Assembly (NCBI GenBank): GCA_026874595.1
Contig: CM049318.1
Location: 59,680,250-59,744,249 of the forward strand
Direction: 5' to 3'
Length of the DNA stretch: 64,000 nucleotides
Source of the DNA: Sipunculus nudus
Lineage: Eukaryota; Annelida; Sipuncula; Golfingiida; Sipunculidae
The position numbers and the translations under genes are program-made. A model generated the notes under the pieces. The model worked only from the letters and a program-made list of their open reading frames with translations. It had not been told where the DNA came from and did not search any database. Below, in pieces: positions 43,680-55,131 of this stretch; position 1 is the first letter of the stretch; each line of letters starts with the position of its first letter.

Positions 43680-46600
43680 TAAAATATTCTCAACTTATGA
43701 TAGACCCTGTAGTGTCTATGCATTAGTTATCACAGAGACACTACAGGTCTATCCTTATAGTAGACAAACTTACCAGGCTTGCCAGATGCTATTCACCTAC
43801 ATTTCCCAGGTATTTATGTTAAAAATGTATTGACATTTTTGTTTGGGCCGACGGGTGTATAATTTTCCTGAACACAGGTAGGGATAGAAATAAGCAGTGG
43901 GTGAACAGTTCTGATAAATCTGCTGACAAGTGTATTCCCGTCCGCTAGGCCTTTAAAGACAGTAACGGGGTCTCTGTGTTTATCACAGAGACAACACAGA
44001 GTCTATACTTAGGACATACATGTATACATTTAAAATCCCGATTTTTCTGAGATAACAGGAAAATGATGGATATGCTTTCCCTCTTACTATATAAAGGAGT
44101 CGTGACATTCATTACAATGTGTCGCTAAACGCCATGGATTCCGGAAAATTAGCGACTGTGGGAATACGGAGGGTGCAAGCAGCAGCGCCTGTCAATCACG
44201 ACGCCATGTTGATCAACGTGAAGCCCCTCGTGTCATGTGACACAAACAACAGGTGAACCAGTGGTACTTGGTCAGCGACATGAAGACAGCCATGATGCAA
44301 GTTGGCATAATGCCAGTTTTCAAATGGTTGTGGTCTTCTAGATAAATTTCACCCACATTTGTCCATATATATTTGCCCGGCCACCTGACCTCCGGCCAAC
44401 AGGTGGACATCACAGGGATTCCTATATATAAGATCCACAGGGTAGTGTGGAAAACCCGGTCCCCACGGACCCTGCATGGATCCCGATACTCACTTTCTAT
44501 TTTTTCCGTTTATTTATACTAACAACATGTCCCTGCCGAAGCTGGGATATGGTAAACTTCAGTCTTCTTAACTGAATTATTTATGTAAATAAGAGCATCA
44601 ATACATAATTATAAAAGTGGACAAATATTTCCATGCAGTATTAATTGTTAAATTTCCGTATAGGCTTAGGTATTAAATTAGTGGTTTTGTATTCAAAAGC
44701 ATTACGTGGAATTATCAATTATCAATTTTCAATGTTTGCGGCGGGCATAAATGGCTAAAACAAAGGCAAAACTTGCTATATTCAAATGTAACAAAAAATT
44801 GGTGGTTAATCCAAGGGGAGCATATTCACTGCAACATGAACACAGATTTGGCCACATATATAAAAATTTTAATCGGCCACTTCACCACCGAACCGATGAC
44901 ACGCACAGGAAAGGAATCGCGTGACACTGAAGATGTCGGAAGTTTCCGTAGTCTTAAAAATGTACTTTTATTCACAAGAATTATAACTGGGTTATTATTT
45001 CGTAAAAACAAGAGGAATAGAAAAGAAAAAAATGTTATATAAATAATATACGAATAAAAAAAGGAAAATCTGCACCGTCAACAATGTTTCATACTGGGAT
45101 GTGTAAATATATATACTCATTAAGATGACAGTTTTTCCAACTGACGATATATAGAATCTAAAAACCAAGACCAAAGTACCAGGCCCTTTCCGATCATTAA
45201 TGCCTAAAGAGGAATATGTGACAAAATGAAAACAGGGCTCCATGTATGCAGTGCCGATCTCAAAATGTGCTTATAGGTAAAAGACCTGGGTATCTAAGTT
45301 GGACACATGTATAAGAATATAAAAAAGGAATAAGTCTTGAAGTTTATAAATACATTTTACAAATGATTGTTGGCTGGAGAAAATTAAGCTTGGGCATTTT
45401 GTATCAGTGGGAATGCCATGAAATTTCTCTCTTTTTTCAGTATATAATCTTCTGGAGTAAAAAGTTTATATATATAGTTTCTCTCTACCTCTTGTGTCAC
45501 TATCAAATCTTCTGGAGTAAAAAGTTAAATAGTTTCTATCTACCTCTTGTGTCAGTATAAATCCTTCTGGAGTAAAAAGTTAAATAGTTTCTATCTACCT
45601 CTTGTGTCAGTATTAATCCTTCTGGAGTAAAAAGTTAAATAGTTTCTATCTACCTCTTGTGTCATTATAAATCTTCTGGAGTAAAAAGTTATGTAGATTC
45701 TCTATACCTCTTGTGTCAGTATAAAAAATTCTGGAATAAAAAGTTATATAGACTCTCCCTACCTCCTGTGTCAGCCTGAAATCTTCTGAAGTGAAAGGTT
45801 ATATAGTATCTCTCTATACCTCTTTTGTCAGCCTTAAATCTTCTGAAGTGAAAGGTTATATAGTATTTCTCTACCTCTTGTGTGTTTTATTTTTAATTAT
45901 TTGTCTATACCTTCACATATATTATTCTGAAAATCCACAGCCTGAAGTAGAAATTGGGAGTTATAATAGCATTCTAAAGGGATTACGTAATACACGAAGT
46001 TCCCATCCTGGGTCAAGATGGAATTCACTTGTCCGCCGTCTATTATCGGTTGTCACGTTGTTGTGCTATGGTGTCTAAATAACTAAAAAAGTGAATAAGG
46101 AAGTGTAACAGAAGCTTTATAGAATAGAAGTCCAATACCATGCATGCATCTATACATGCAATGTTATCGGGACACAAAACATGGAAGGGTGAAAGGTATA
46201 CATGCATCGTTTACAGTGGTAAAACTATACATATACATATATATACAACATTATTGAAATAAAATACAAATATAAAAATATAATAAAGATATTCGTGAAT
46301 ATTTCATTTTATTGCGGCCCCAATATACACCACAGTGTAATGGATTCCTATTCATGGGCGTGATTTTGTCAGGAAATTGTGACTGTATGAGTATATACAT
46401 GCATGGTCGTGCCTTAATTGCGTATATATGTAACAAAAAACGGTGTCCTATATACGCTCTATCGCTTTCCTGTCGTTTCCCCTAAAATAAAGATTCAAGC
46501 GACTGCATGTGTTCACACATATCTGAGTGTGTGTGTGTGTGTGTATATATATTTAAGGCGCTATTTCGCAGATAATTGCAAAATACTCGGCAACCAGCTG

Positions 46601-48242
46601 CGCAGTTGTTACACAACAGAGACAAATATGTAAATAACCGTTGATAACGATATCTTCGTCCGCGGCGACTGTTGCTGCCGCATGTCACCTGTCACGAAGA
46701 AAATAGTTTCTAAGAGAACTATGTTTACGGGAATACAGTTATGGCATGATACAAATCAAATAACAGCTGGCTTTTCTATGGCTGTATGTAACTGTAGAGG
46801 GCCCCTGCTCCATTTTCCTGTCGTGTCTCAGCACAGACGCTGGAATTCTTAAAATACCTCTTCCATGAGGTATTTTGCTTTTATCGACTTTTTGTTTATG
46901 ATTATGATTATAATGACAATTTAAGAGGGTTTGAGAATTAATCCTTTAAATTTAGGAAGTAACCTGAATCACCATAATTTGTCTTGTTAAAGGGTTCTTA
47001 GACACTGAAAGACAGTGGAACTTGTCATTTACTTGTATTAAGTGACGCCTTTGTTCTATAGTGATGCAACCTTCGAGATGATAAACCATGACATCCGCTG
47101 CTCTCGACTTATATTCAATTATTTACAGCGCTTAAACGCAGCACACACCAAGAATCCTGGTTATACTTTGGATCTAGAATGTTGGTAAGGATTTATATGC
47201 GGTCTCTGACTATTGGAGAAAGTATTTGTTAATTCAATGATATTAAAAAAAATATACTAGATAACAGAGTATACATTTGGGCCACTGTTCTATTGAGCCA
47301 CTGGACCTTAATGCAGGTCCGTAAACATCCTTTATGTTTTCAGTTAAAGAAAGATTTTTTATGACATCAGTGTCAACACATACTTAAATTCCTTATGTGT
47401 CCCACGGACCTCTTGATGCGGACTACGACGCCGGTAACAGAGGTGGTTAAACCGAATCTTTGATGAGGACTTTGTTTGTAATCGGTGAAAGATAAACATT
47501 TTTATTTAAGCATCCGTCCGTCAGTCGTGGTCTGTTTGGACCACAGAATCTGTTTTGACCACAGAATGTCACGATGAAAGTAGTCAAATAAGTTACATTA
47601 TGATATACTAGTTGTGCGCTAATTAATCCATTATATCCAGGGGTCGTTTTCTTTCATATTGATTAAATCCCAAACTATTTTATATGCCCATGCAAAGAAG
47701 TCATGTTATCCAGAAAAAAAAATAACCGTGTGGCACATGGTTATAAGAAATATAGGGGACAAAAAACAGGGAACGCCATTTCACTATAAAACCAAGAGCA
47801 GCAACAAGTGTCAACAACCTGCATGGCCATTATACCTTGACCTTTCAGAGTTATGTAAAAGTCATACTGAATTTACTCGGTCATTATTGTAGATATAACT
47901 CTATATACAGAAGATTTCACGGTAATATAGAATTAAGGTACATAAAATAACCGATTAATAATAGATCATCGGTCGTTTTATTTCATTCAGTCATCAAATC
48001 AATATAATTTATCGATCAACTCCTACCACTGCTATATACTTTGCAAGTTTACTTACATCGATTCACTTATTTACCTGATACATTACGTTCCGGTCGTCAC
48101 TTGAATCCGGCTGCACCTTTATTCCATTCCAGCAACATGAAAAAAGGCAATTTCATTGTTTTTCTCAGTAATGTGTAAACGTTCGTCAAAGTGATTATTA
48201 TTCCCTTTGGTGTATATGTAGCCATGAACTTCCCTTATAAAT

Positions 48243-48306
<64 letters not shown>

Positions 48307-50657
48307 AACTCTGTCTGTGAAATTATCAATTAGAGAAAGTCGTCAGTAAGTTTTGTGTCTTAATGGCGAAATTGACTTTATATGTATATAAAAATTGTAT
48401 ACAAACTTGAGTAAAATTCTGTGAAACTATATAGAGACGTTTAATTGTTGGATGGCAGATCAAACTCCGAGTGATTCTGAAAGACTTAACCTTCTTACGG
48501 TGCTTTAGTGTGCTGAATTGAATTCCTCATTCCTTGAAGCTTGGTCAGTACATAGAACAGTATAAACACAATCTTTCCCACCATTTATCACTTGGCGCCG
48601 GAGCCGGGACAACAGCTGGCACAGGTGGGCCTGATGTCACCGCCGCCTGCCGGACATTCCAAACGTCAACAGCCTTTTATCCGCGACTGCTTGGGCACTT
48701 CCGGACAGGAAACAAACTTGACTATCTACAGCCTTCACAGGCAATCCCGCTTCCCGCCACTTTATTCCGCTTTTACACAATATCCTTCATAATGGATAAT
48801 ATGATTTGTTTTATGTTTGGTTTATCATATAATATGAATCAAGTAATGTCTAAAACTGTTTCAAAGAAAAACATTAGTTAAAATCATACTAAAATTAACC
48901 TTTCCCCAAATGAATAAAACAGTAAATTTGCAAAGATTTTCTTACATTGGAGGCTAAATAATTGCATTCCATTGATAAATTAGGCGAAAACTTTACAGTG
49001 ATTTGTTCTTCGAAGATTTGTCGCATACGAAATACTTCAAATTTTTGTATAAAATGCCTCATGTATTTAGGAATAGATTCGTTCTTTCACTATTTATCGA
49101 ATCTCTAATAAAATTCCGGGTACTTCCTATCCATTTTATTTTCCCTTTATTTTATGTGTAGACGATGACTAACGCGACAAAAATATATATATTTATATTT
49201 GCAAAGAAGGCTGATGAACACGTTATCTTTATACGTCTTGCCTCAGGCGGATTGAAACGCTGACGGAATCGGATACCTGGCAAATTTAAAGTTCCCGATC
49301 AATCACAAGACTGTTAAAAGAATATATATGTGTGTGTGTGACCATCATATCTTGTTAAAAAGTTTTATTTATGATTGTACTTGTATGACTGTAATACTTA
49401 CATGCACTGCATAGATGTTTTCGATAAAAATAGGTCTATACAACAAATAGTATTCAATATTAACATTTATAGCGGAAAGATGATTGTGCAGTTAAAAAAT
49501 ATTTTTGAAAATATAGGAGATAAAAATGTCTATATATAAATGCAAGAAAACAAAGGAAATTAAAAGAGACAATTTTCCATAGGAAATATATAGGAAATAC
49601 AGGAGTCGGTGGAACCCTTGGTAGGTGCATGGTTTGCGTAAACTCAAATCCTGAGTTTAGTATTATCAAATGATGGAAAACTATGTACCGGAAATCTCAT
49701 CACGGCCGGGATTATCTGTGAAGGTGCTTCCTCTTCGGAAGGGGGCTTCCCTATGTAAACCGACAGTCCTGTCACCAGCTCGCCCCGTATTGCTGACCTT
49801 TTGTTGCGACATTTCTTAATAGCAGAATGACTTCCCTGATGCGCATAAAACAACAAAGGCATTTATTGCTATTTCAGACACAAAGGAAGCTATACATATA
49901 TATATACGCGAGCGCGCATATGGGAACCGTATTATGATGGAAAATGCATTGTATATGTTGTTAATATACATGTTTCTTTCAATGATGTTGTGTATACATA
50001 TAGGTTTACTTCTGAAAAAGACAAGGAAAATACTACATTCTTCGAGTTGATTTATCGGGTGTATGGTGTATAAATATTATACATGACATGTGATTTTATA
50101 CATAGATATACATATATCAGACATATAAAATGGCACATGGTGCATGAAATCCAGCATGCAAACAAAAACAATCACACAATTAAACAAAGTGGCGCAGTAA
50201 AAACTGAGAAAATGCATGTCAAAAATGACACATTAGGTCTATATATCTTAGTTAAAAAAAATATGACCTTTGTGATATCGTGAATGACAAACTTGCTCTC
50301 TTGCCTTAAATGATTGCAAAATGTACATATACATGCAAGTTGAATCATTTTTCCATTCAGCAAAAATGGATTAACTATTTAAAGTAAATTATTTCCATTT
50401 AAAATTACTTTTATTTATCAAATTTTGAGATCAAACACATATATACGGCTATATGAAGTATAAGAGTATGATATTATAATTTATTAAAGTACACTTTACT
50501 TGATGATATTATCATATATAGTCTATGGTATCTGCAAGTTTACTACATGCTCAGGGAAAAATGATTTAACTTAATTAATTTAATATAAGTATTTTATGAT
50601 ACCTCGATAATTTAGTCTCATTAACTGAAGGACCAAATTACTTCTTGAGTCTGTGCT

Positions 50658-50706
<49 letters not shown>

Positions 50707-51237
50707 AATTACATACAATGCGGTCGGTTGTTTCTGCAGCTTAATCAAATCCATTTTTTTTCATCTAAAATTGCGGTTGAGTGTTTTAATCTGAATGCAG
50801 TAGACTCAACATATTACTGATCAAGGTAAATTTGGATTCCTCAATGTAATGTTGAGATTCCAAGAAACCAATATAGTTCACTATAGCTGTTAATGCTTAA
50901 GAATGTTTTAACATTGACGTTAAGCAAAGTAATGAAGGTTAAGCTATAGGTCATCAGAGGTACATGGGTTAAAAGCATATTTAATGCTGTCTGTGACATG
51001 GAAAAAATTTTTAATGATTAATAATAATCTGCTGTGTTAAACTTTAATTATATGAAACATTTACTTCGGGCATATATTCTAGTTTTACTTTTATGAAATT
51101 TATAAGGTTTACATTTTACATTAAAAAAACCATGTATACATATGCCGTTTAGCGGCCATTTTTATCTTCTTCATTTTCATATATGCTATTTATTGTCTGT
51201 GCCTTATTTACAATACAAACTCTGTTATGTCAGAGGG

Positions 51238-51294
<57 letters not shown>

Positions 51295-53156
51295 TTACCT
51301 TTATATGCGCGTGCCTAAAATAGGGACAAATATACAGCTCCGGCAGCCTTTTATTTTCGTTCGTAACTATTTAAACTGCAAGATTTCAAATTAGTGACAG
51401 AAAACGGACTTCTATAAATTATGCAACTAATCTATGAATGGGCAATATTTATAATACACTTGAATTCGTGTCCCCATCTTGCTTAAAATGATGAAAATTA
51501 AATAAAGTATTCCTTTTCTTAGCTGTCTAAGGACTTATAATATATGGTTATTGCACAATATTGGATTAATTATACCTGCGTGATGACCTGGATATAGCCG
51601 ACATGTAGATTATACATATATACCAGTATGTATATTATATATATTATAATATATATTAATGATTATACATACATACATATCTGTGTGTGTGTTTGTGTAT
51701 ATTGAAGCAGATAAGAAAGCTCTATACAGCTATAAATAAAGGAGCGCAACAGCCTGTCAGATTAAATGCTCTTTACATGCATGTAACCCATCCGGTATTG
51801 TTTACAGCTGCAGGATTCACGTCTTACGACAAAAGGGAGAAACGTAAATAGGAAATTTATAAATCACTGCAAAGTTTCTTGCTAGTTGACTGGAGGGATA
51901 CGTTTAACCCGATCCCTTCGGCTATACGGAAGATACTAAGTAAAATCAGATGGACAGAGCTGAACGAAGCATTCATCACGCCTCGTTCGTCTCCTGGGAC
52001 CAATTTGTCTGTTTCAGCTCCAGGTATCATAAGCCCAGCGAGTTTTTACACGCGCAGGTTTCCCGTGATCAGCAGACGATGATAAAGAAAACAGACCCCG
52101 CGGCGTTATATGTTTCTGGCATTCCGCCCGCCAGGACGGTTTCCCCAGCAGACGATAGGTCCCAGGAGTCCTCTGCGCATGCTCCGGCGCGTCCCTGTGT
52201 GTTTATTTCAAGCGTTAATTACACGACTGTTTTCCGTTCTTTGCGTAATGGCAGTACTAACTAAATAAATTGCTACCTCTTCATCTGGCGATTAACAAGT
52301 CGGTGCTACTTTGATTACGGACTTAACAGGCGTTAGATCCCGTTATGCCCTGCAGGTTTTGCGGAAAGAAAAGAGAGTTTATTATACTTAAACAACAGGT
52401 GGCGAGCTTGAATGAATGGCCAACGCGCCTATGGACTTTGATGGTACTAAACCGAAAATGTTTCTCGTGATATTTAGATTTAATGGGAAACAAATGGATT
52501 AATTTCTGCTTATCACACCCCAAACAGCGAGGCCGTTTGACGAATGCCTATTTGGGAATATGGATGGTTGGATTTAATATCGTTTCTAAAACTTTTTGTG
52601 TGTGTTAGAGTAACGAACAATTGTTTCCCGAATATGAGACGATCAATACACGTACTTGCATTGGAAAGACAATTTTTAAATGCTTAAAATACAGTTCTAA
52701 TTATATATTTCCCATAAGAAAAAATTGACTTGCATCTCTGTATTTTATTTAATTAAGGAAATAATTCAAAACTTTTAATTACTATATATCTTATTGACTA
52801 AATGAATGGTGGATTAATACAGAATGAGTGTTTAAGAAATTTACACAATCATTATCAAATCAGTGTCATATATATGTGTGTGTGTGTGTGTGAGATTATT
52901 TGTGAGACATGAAAGGACCCTGTATAAGGCATATTGGATATGAATATGATAATATATATGTTAATAATAACCTAATAATCATTTTGCAAATACGAGAAAC
53001 TTTGAAATAAACAAATCTGCCGCATTTGTATAACCTATAATAATGGCAGCTTATTTATTTAGAAATTACAAAGATAACACTGTTTTATTTTCATTTCAGG
53101 TGAGAGATGACAGTTGCATGTTCAGAGACAGTCGACCAACAATGCACATACGATGA
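35921..53156 (+). CDS. Paraxis/scleraxis-type bHLH transcription factor (TCF15/SCX family), two-exon model
   Basis: Model: exon 1 35921-36373 joined in phase 0 to 53100-53156, 169 residues. Residues 51-110 contain [18 protein letters not shown] and [20 protein letters not shown], then [13 protein letters not shown]. The Glu-Arg core (ANARERDR, Glu60) is expected to contact the E-box. Downstream QPC and CTFCLS (residues 117-119 and 138-143) match the tail shared by vertebrate TCF15 and SCX. The [13 protein letters not shown] stretch is nearer scleraxis than TCF15, but invertebrates usually have one ancestral gene, so I give no symbol. Known role: E-protein heterodimer in somite/mesoderm or connective-tissue programmes. 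Exon 1 is certain; the 16.7-kb intron and final exon are inferred. Vertebrate relatives are about 200 residues. Confidence 0.75.
36658..36744. repeat. (TC)n(TA)n(GA)n palindromic microsatellite
   Basis: A TC run (36658-36696), a 20-nt TA run (36697-36716) and a GA run (36717-36744) follow with no spacer. Positions 36669-36744 form a perfect 76-nt palindrome. Confidence 0.95.
37873..38318 (+). mobile_element. hAT-like MITE, copy A
   Basis: The left end TGGTGGTGTGCCAATTAATC is followed by repeated ATCGAT words. The right end, on the other strand, is TAGTGGATGAAATCGG. Flanks GTGGCCAT (37865-37872) and GTGGCCGT (38319-38326) match at 7 of 8, as expected for an 8-bp hAT duplication. It shares internal sequence with copy B, including GAATTTACTCGGTCA and TTTCACGGTAATATA. 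There is no transposase. Confidence 0.75.
38543..38593. repeat. (TA)n microsatellite left of hAT-like MITE copy C
   Basis: About 50 nt of pure TA repeat, directly abutting the element. Confidence 0.95.
38594..39010 (-). mobile_element. hAT-like MITE, copy C (opposite orientation)
   Basis: Read on the minus strand it begins TAGTGGTGTGTCGATTAATC and then ATCGATGATTGGTCGTTT, and ends AAACCAATTCCTACCAC, matching the ends of copies A and B. The interior has diverged or been replaced by a GC-richer block (about 38750-38845). It sits between two (TA)n tracts, so its 8-bp duplication is hidden. Confidence 0.7.
39011..39067. repeat. (TA)n microsatellite right of hAT-like MITE copy C
   Basis: About 55 nt of TA repeat starting at the element's terminus. 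With the tract at 38543-38593 it suggests insertion into one pre-existing (TA)n. Confidence 0.95.
42807..43082. mobile_element. 276-bp CAGGGGCGG inverted-repeat element, most complete family member
   Basis: The left end CAGGGGCGGATACAG and right end, on the other strand, CAGGGGCGGGTTTAG are terminal inverted repeats. A long G-rich run (about 42835-42878) follows the left end. There is no coding content. Related termini occur at 19265, 20300, 31489, 33490 and about 55131. Confidence 0.65.
43445..43520. repeat. Compound microsatellite (CT)n(TA)n
   Basis: About 40 nt of CT repeat directly followed by about 35 nt of TA repeat. Confidence 0.95.
43636..43678. repeat. Compound microsatellite (CA)n(TA)n
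   Basis: About 30 nt of CA repeat directly followed by TATATATATATAT. Confidence 0.95.
43700..43752. repeat. Hairpin: 17-bp stem with one-base bulge
   Basis: The arm at 43700-43717 (ATAGACCCTGTAGTGTCT) pairs with 43736-43752 (AGACACTACAGGTCTAT), leaving one bulged C and an 18-nt loop. A related phrase, TTATCACAGAGACAACACAG, recurs at about 43980-44000. Confidence 0.7.
45448..45884. repeat. Minisatellite of about 56-bp units, 8 copies
   Basis: Each unit contains TCTTCTGGAGTAAAAAGTTA, a T/A-rich stretch and CTACCTCTTGTGTCAGTAT. Middle copies are nearly identical; the outer ones have diverged (GAAGTGAAAGG variants at the right end). Confidence 0.9.
46851..46876. repeat. Perfect 10-bp stem-loop
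   Basis: AAAATACCTC and GAGGTATTTT flank a 6-nt loop. The stem is too short for a microRNA precursor; function unknown. Confidence 0.6.
47610..48032 (+). mobile_element. hAT-like MITE, copy B
   Basis: The left end AGTTGTGCGCTAATTAATCC and right end CTACCACTGC match the ends of copy A in order and spacing. Long internal stretches align with copy A: GCCATTATACCTTGACCTTT, GAATTTACTCGGTCA and TTTCACGGTAATATA. Flanks GATATACT (47602-47609) and TATATACT (48033-48040) match at 7 of 8. There is no coding content. Confidence 0.72.
48247..48304. repeat. Compound microsatellite (CT)n(TA)n
   Basis: About 28 nt of CT repeat directly followed by about 30 nt of TA repeat. Confidence 0.95.
53100..53156 (+). 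CDS. Candidate bHLH gene terminal exon (18 residues and stop)
   Basis: A strong acceptor (TTTTATTTTCATTTCAG|G) opens a phase-0 frame reading [18 protein letters not shown] then TGA. Vertebrate TCF15 and SCX end with a similarly short basic tail from a second exon, and TCF15 has an RDxxxSC arrangement there. It is supported by phase, splice site and tail similarity only. Another acceptor in the intervening 16.7 kb could be the real one. Confidence 0.55.
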   Translation: MRDDSCMFRDSRPTMHIR

Positions 53157-55071
53157 CATTCAACTTTGACTTTTGAACTGAATGGGACCTTGAAAATACC
53201 ACGGCGGGTCACGTGATTGAAAAAAAAGTTACGTCACTCATCATATCGTTAACAAGAGTTTCCTTGGTGCCTTGTACAGGAGTATGAAATATTAGCCATT
53301 GCAGAAGTATGACATCTTGGCTTCGAGCATCCAGTTCCATGCAGAAGTAATGAAACACTATACATACGCTCAAAGTGATGACGTATTAAACATCTATTGA
53401 TGAGGCACCAAACCAATACTGATGACGTGCTAACCATCCAACGAAGAAGTGAATAACGAATAACGAACTTAACATCTAGTGATGACTCACCAACTCTACA
53501 TTTATCAGGCATCATGTGAATATTGACATTTCATGTGGTACAGCTAACTTTGGATTTGATCTTTGAGGCGTATGTGTTCTTGCATGTAAATATATGATGG
53601 TAGAGAAAAAGAACGCGTGTCTGAGTGTGTGTGTGTGTGTAAGAGTGAGGGAGAGAGAGATAAGATCTGTCTTGTTCATGTCAGTTATATGGCATATACG
53701 TTCTATACATGTAAAAAATCAGACGCACACAAAACTGGTTAGTGCATGCACTGCTTCCTAACAGTGTTACATATATACATTTAACTTTATACCTGTACAT
53801 GTGTTTACGATACCAATAGTAGCTGTTTCTGCTTATCCAGGAAGTTACGTCATATCCGGTATACCGGATCTGGTGGTAACGGTGACAGCCAGGGTATTCG
53901 GTAAGAGGACAGTCTTTTAAAAATCAGTGAAAGAAAACAGATATTAAAAACGCACCATGAAGCAACAATTACCAATCAACCAATGCCAACTATCATAACA
54001 GATACAAATACACATTTTTAGAATACTGTTACGTTCGCATGTATTGGTTTGACAGATAGATCGGTATATATGTTCCTTTATTGTAAAAATTTTCATAGAT
54101 AGTCCTTACTGATGGAGTCATTATGTATATTAAATATGACATTACAAAAATGTTGCGTTGGTTTCTTAATTATTTAAGTGCTTGTGTTGTCAGAGAGTTG
54201 AGTATTGTGATGCAATTATGATGAAACTTGTGCAAGTTTAACGTGTATACTTTAATCAATTCTTTATTTTGTTTCTCCTGAAACCTTCACTAATATCAGA
54301 TACTCTCTTGTACTTAAACTAAGAATATATTCAACTGAAAATATTTTGCAACATGCATGGTTTCAGAACAATTTTCATACATGCATGCATTTTCAGACTC
54401 CATTTGCAATCGAATTTCCACCAATTTATGATTTATAAGGTTTAGTAAAATTACCATTGAGTATAACTGTTTTCAAATCTCACTGGATAGTGATAAACAT
54501 ATGAAAATATATATATATATTTCTAGTTTTATGAAGTATTTTGTATAAGAATGACAAAATATAGAAAATTCCGTGGTTATCATTTTGTGTAAAGTATAAG
54601 AGCCTTGAAATTTTCCATTTGAGTAAGATTCCTCCCCAGCACCTTTTCCTGCATGCTTGCATGTATATATATACACATACATGGGCGCATTGGGGGGGGG
54701 GGGGGGGCATACCATGAAATGTCCCAGCATTTTTTGCTCAAATAAAATGGCGAAATAATTGATAATAAAATTGATATCATTCCCCCGTTTCCATGACACT
54801 CTGGTACTCAGCCATTAAGCGCCCAATTAAAAAATTCATTCAGGTTTTATAGATCATAATTTTTAGGAAAAGCATTTTTACGTCTTGTTGGTTCCTGAAG
54901 CGATAGTATTATCTGATATTTAATTCTCAAATTGCTTCAATATTACTTAAAGTTTGAATAAAAATTTCAGAAATTCTTCCACCACAGTAGGGGAACACTC
55001 CTCCCACGCCCGACCCCCTCAACAGGTACCCACACTCGACAGTCGCGGTTCCTTGTAAACACGTGTCGAAG

Positions 55072-55131
55072 TCCCCCCCCCCCCCCCCCCCAATAAAAAA
55101 AAACATTGCGAATGGAAATTGCGCCCCTGTG
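55072..55131 (-). mobile_element. CAGGGGCGC-terminated repeat end with poly-G
   Basis: Read on the minus strand, CACAGGGGCGCAATTTCCAT leads through a poly-T run into poly-G. The terminus resembles the CAGGGGCG family; the partner end was not found. Confidence 0.35.

Larger units (their letters stand above)
36374..53099 (+). other. Proposed intron 1 of the bHLH gene (16.7 kb), no gene seen inside
   Basis: AT-rich, with repeats annotated separately and further (TA)n tracts at 37002-37029, 40567-40604, 50664-50702 and 51241-51293. Locally GC-richer islands stand out at about 42460-42720, 48590-48770 and 51950-52250. Their open frames are not recognised as protein domains, and they may be regulatory. 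No RNA gene is recognised. Confidence 0.5.

Noticed and set aside
46851-46876. Stem-loop as a microRNA precursor
   Set aside because: A 10-bp stem with a 6-nt loop is too short for Drosha/Dicer processing.
48534-48881. 115-codon frame within the bHLH intron, GC-rich in its first half
   Set aside because: Two overlapping frames are open across the same GC-rich block, with no recognisable domain and no convincing splice sites; kept only as a possible regulatory island.
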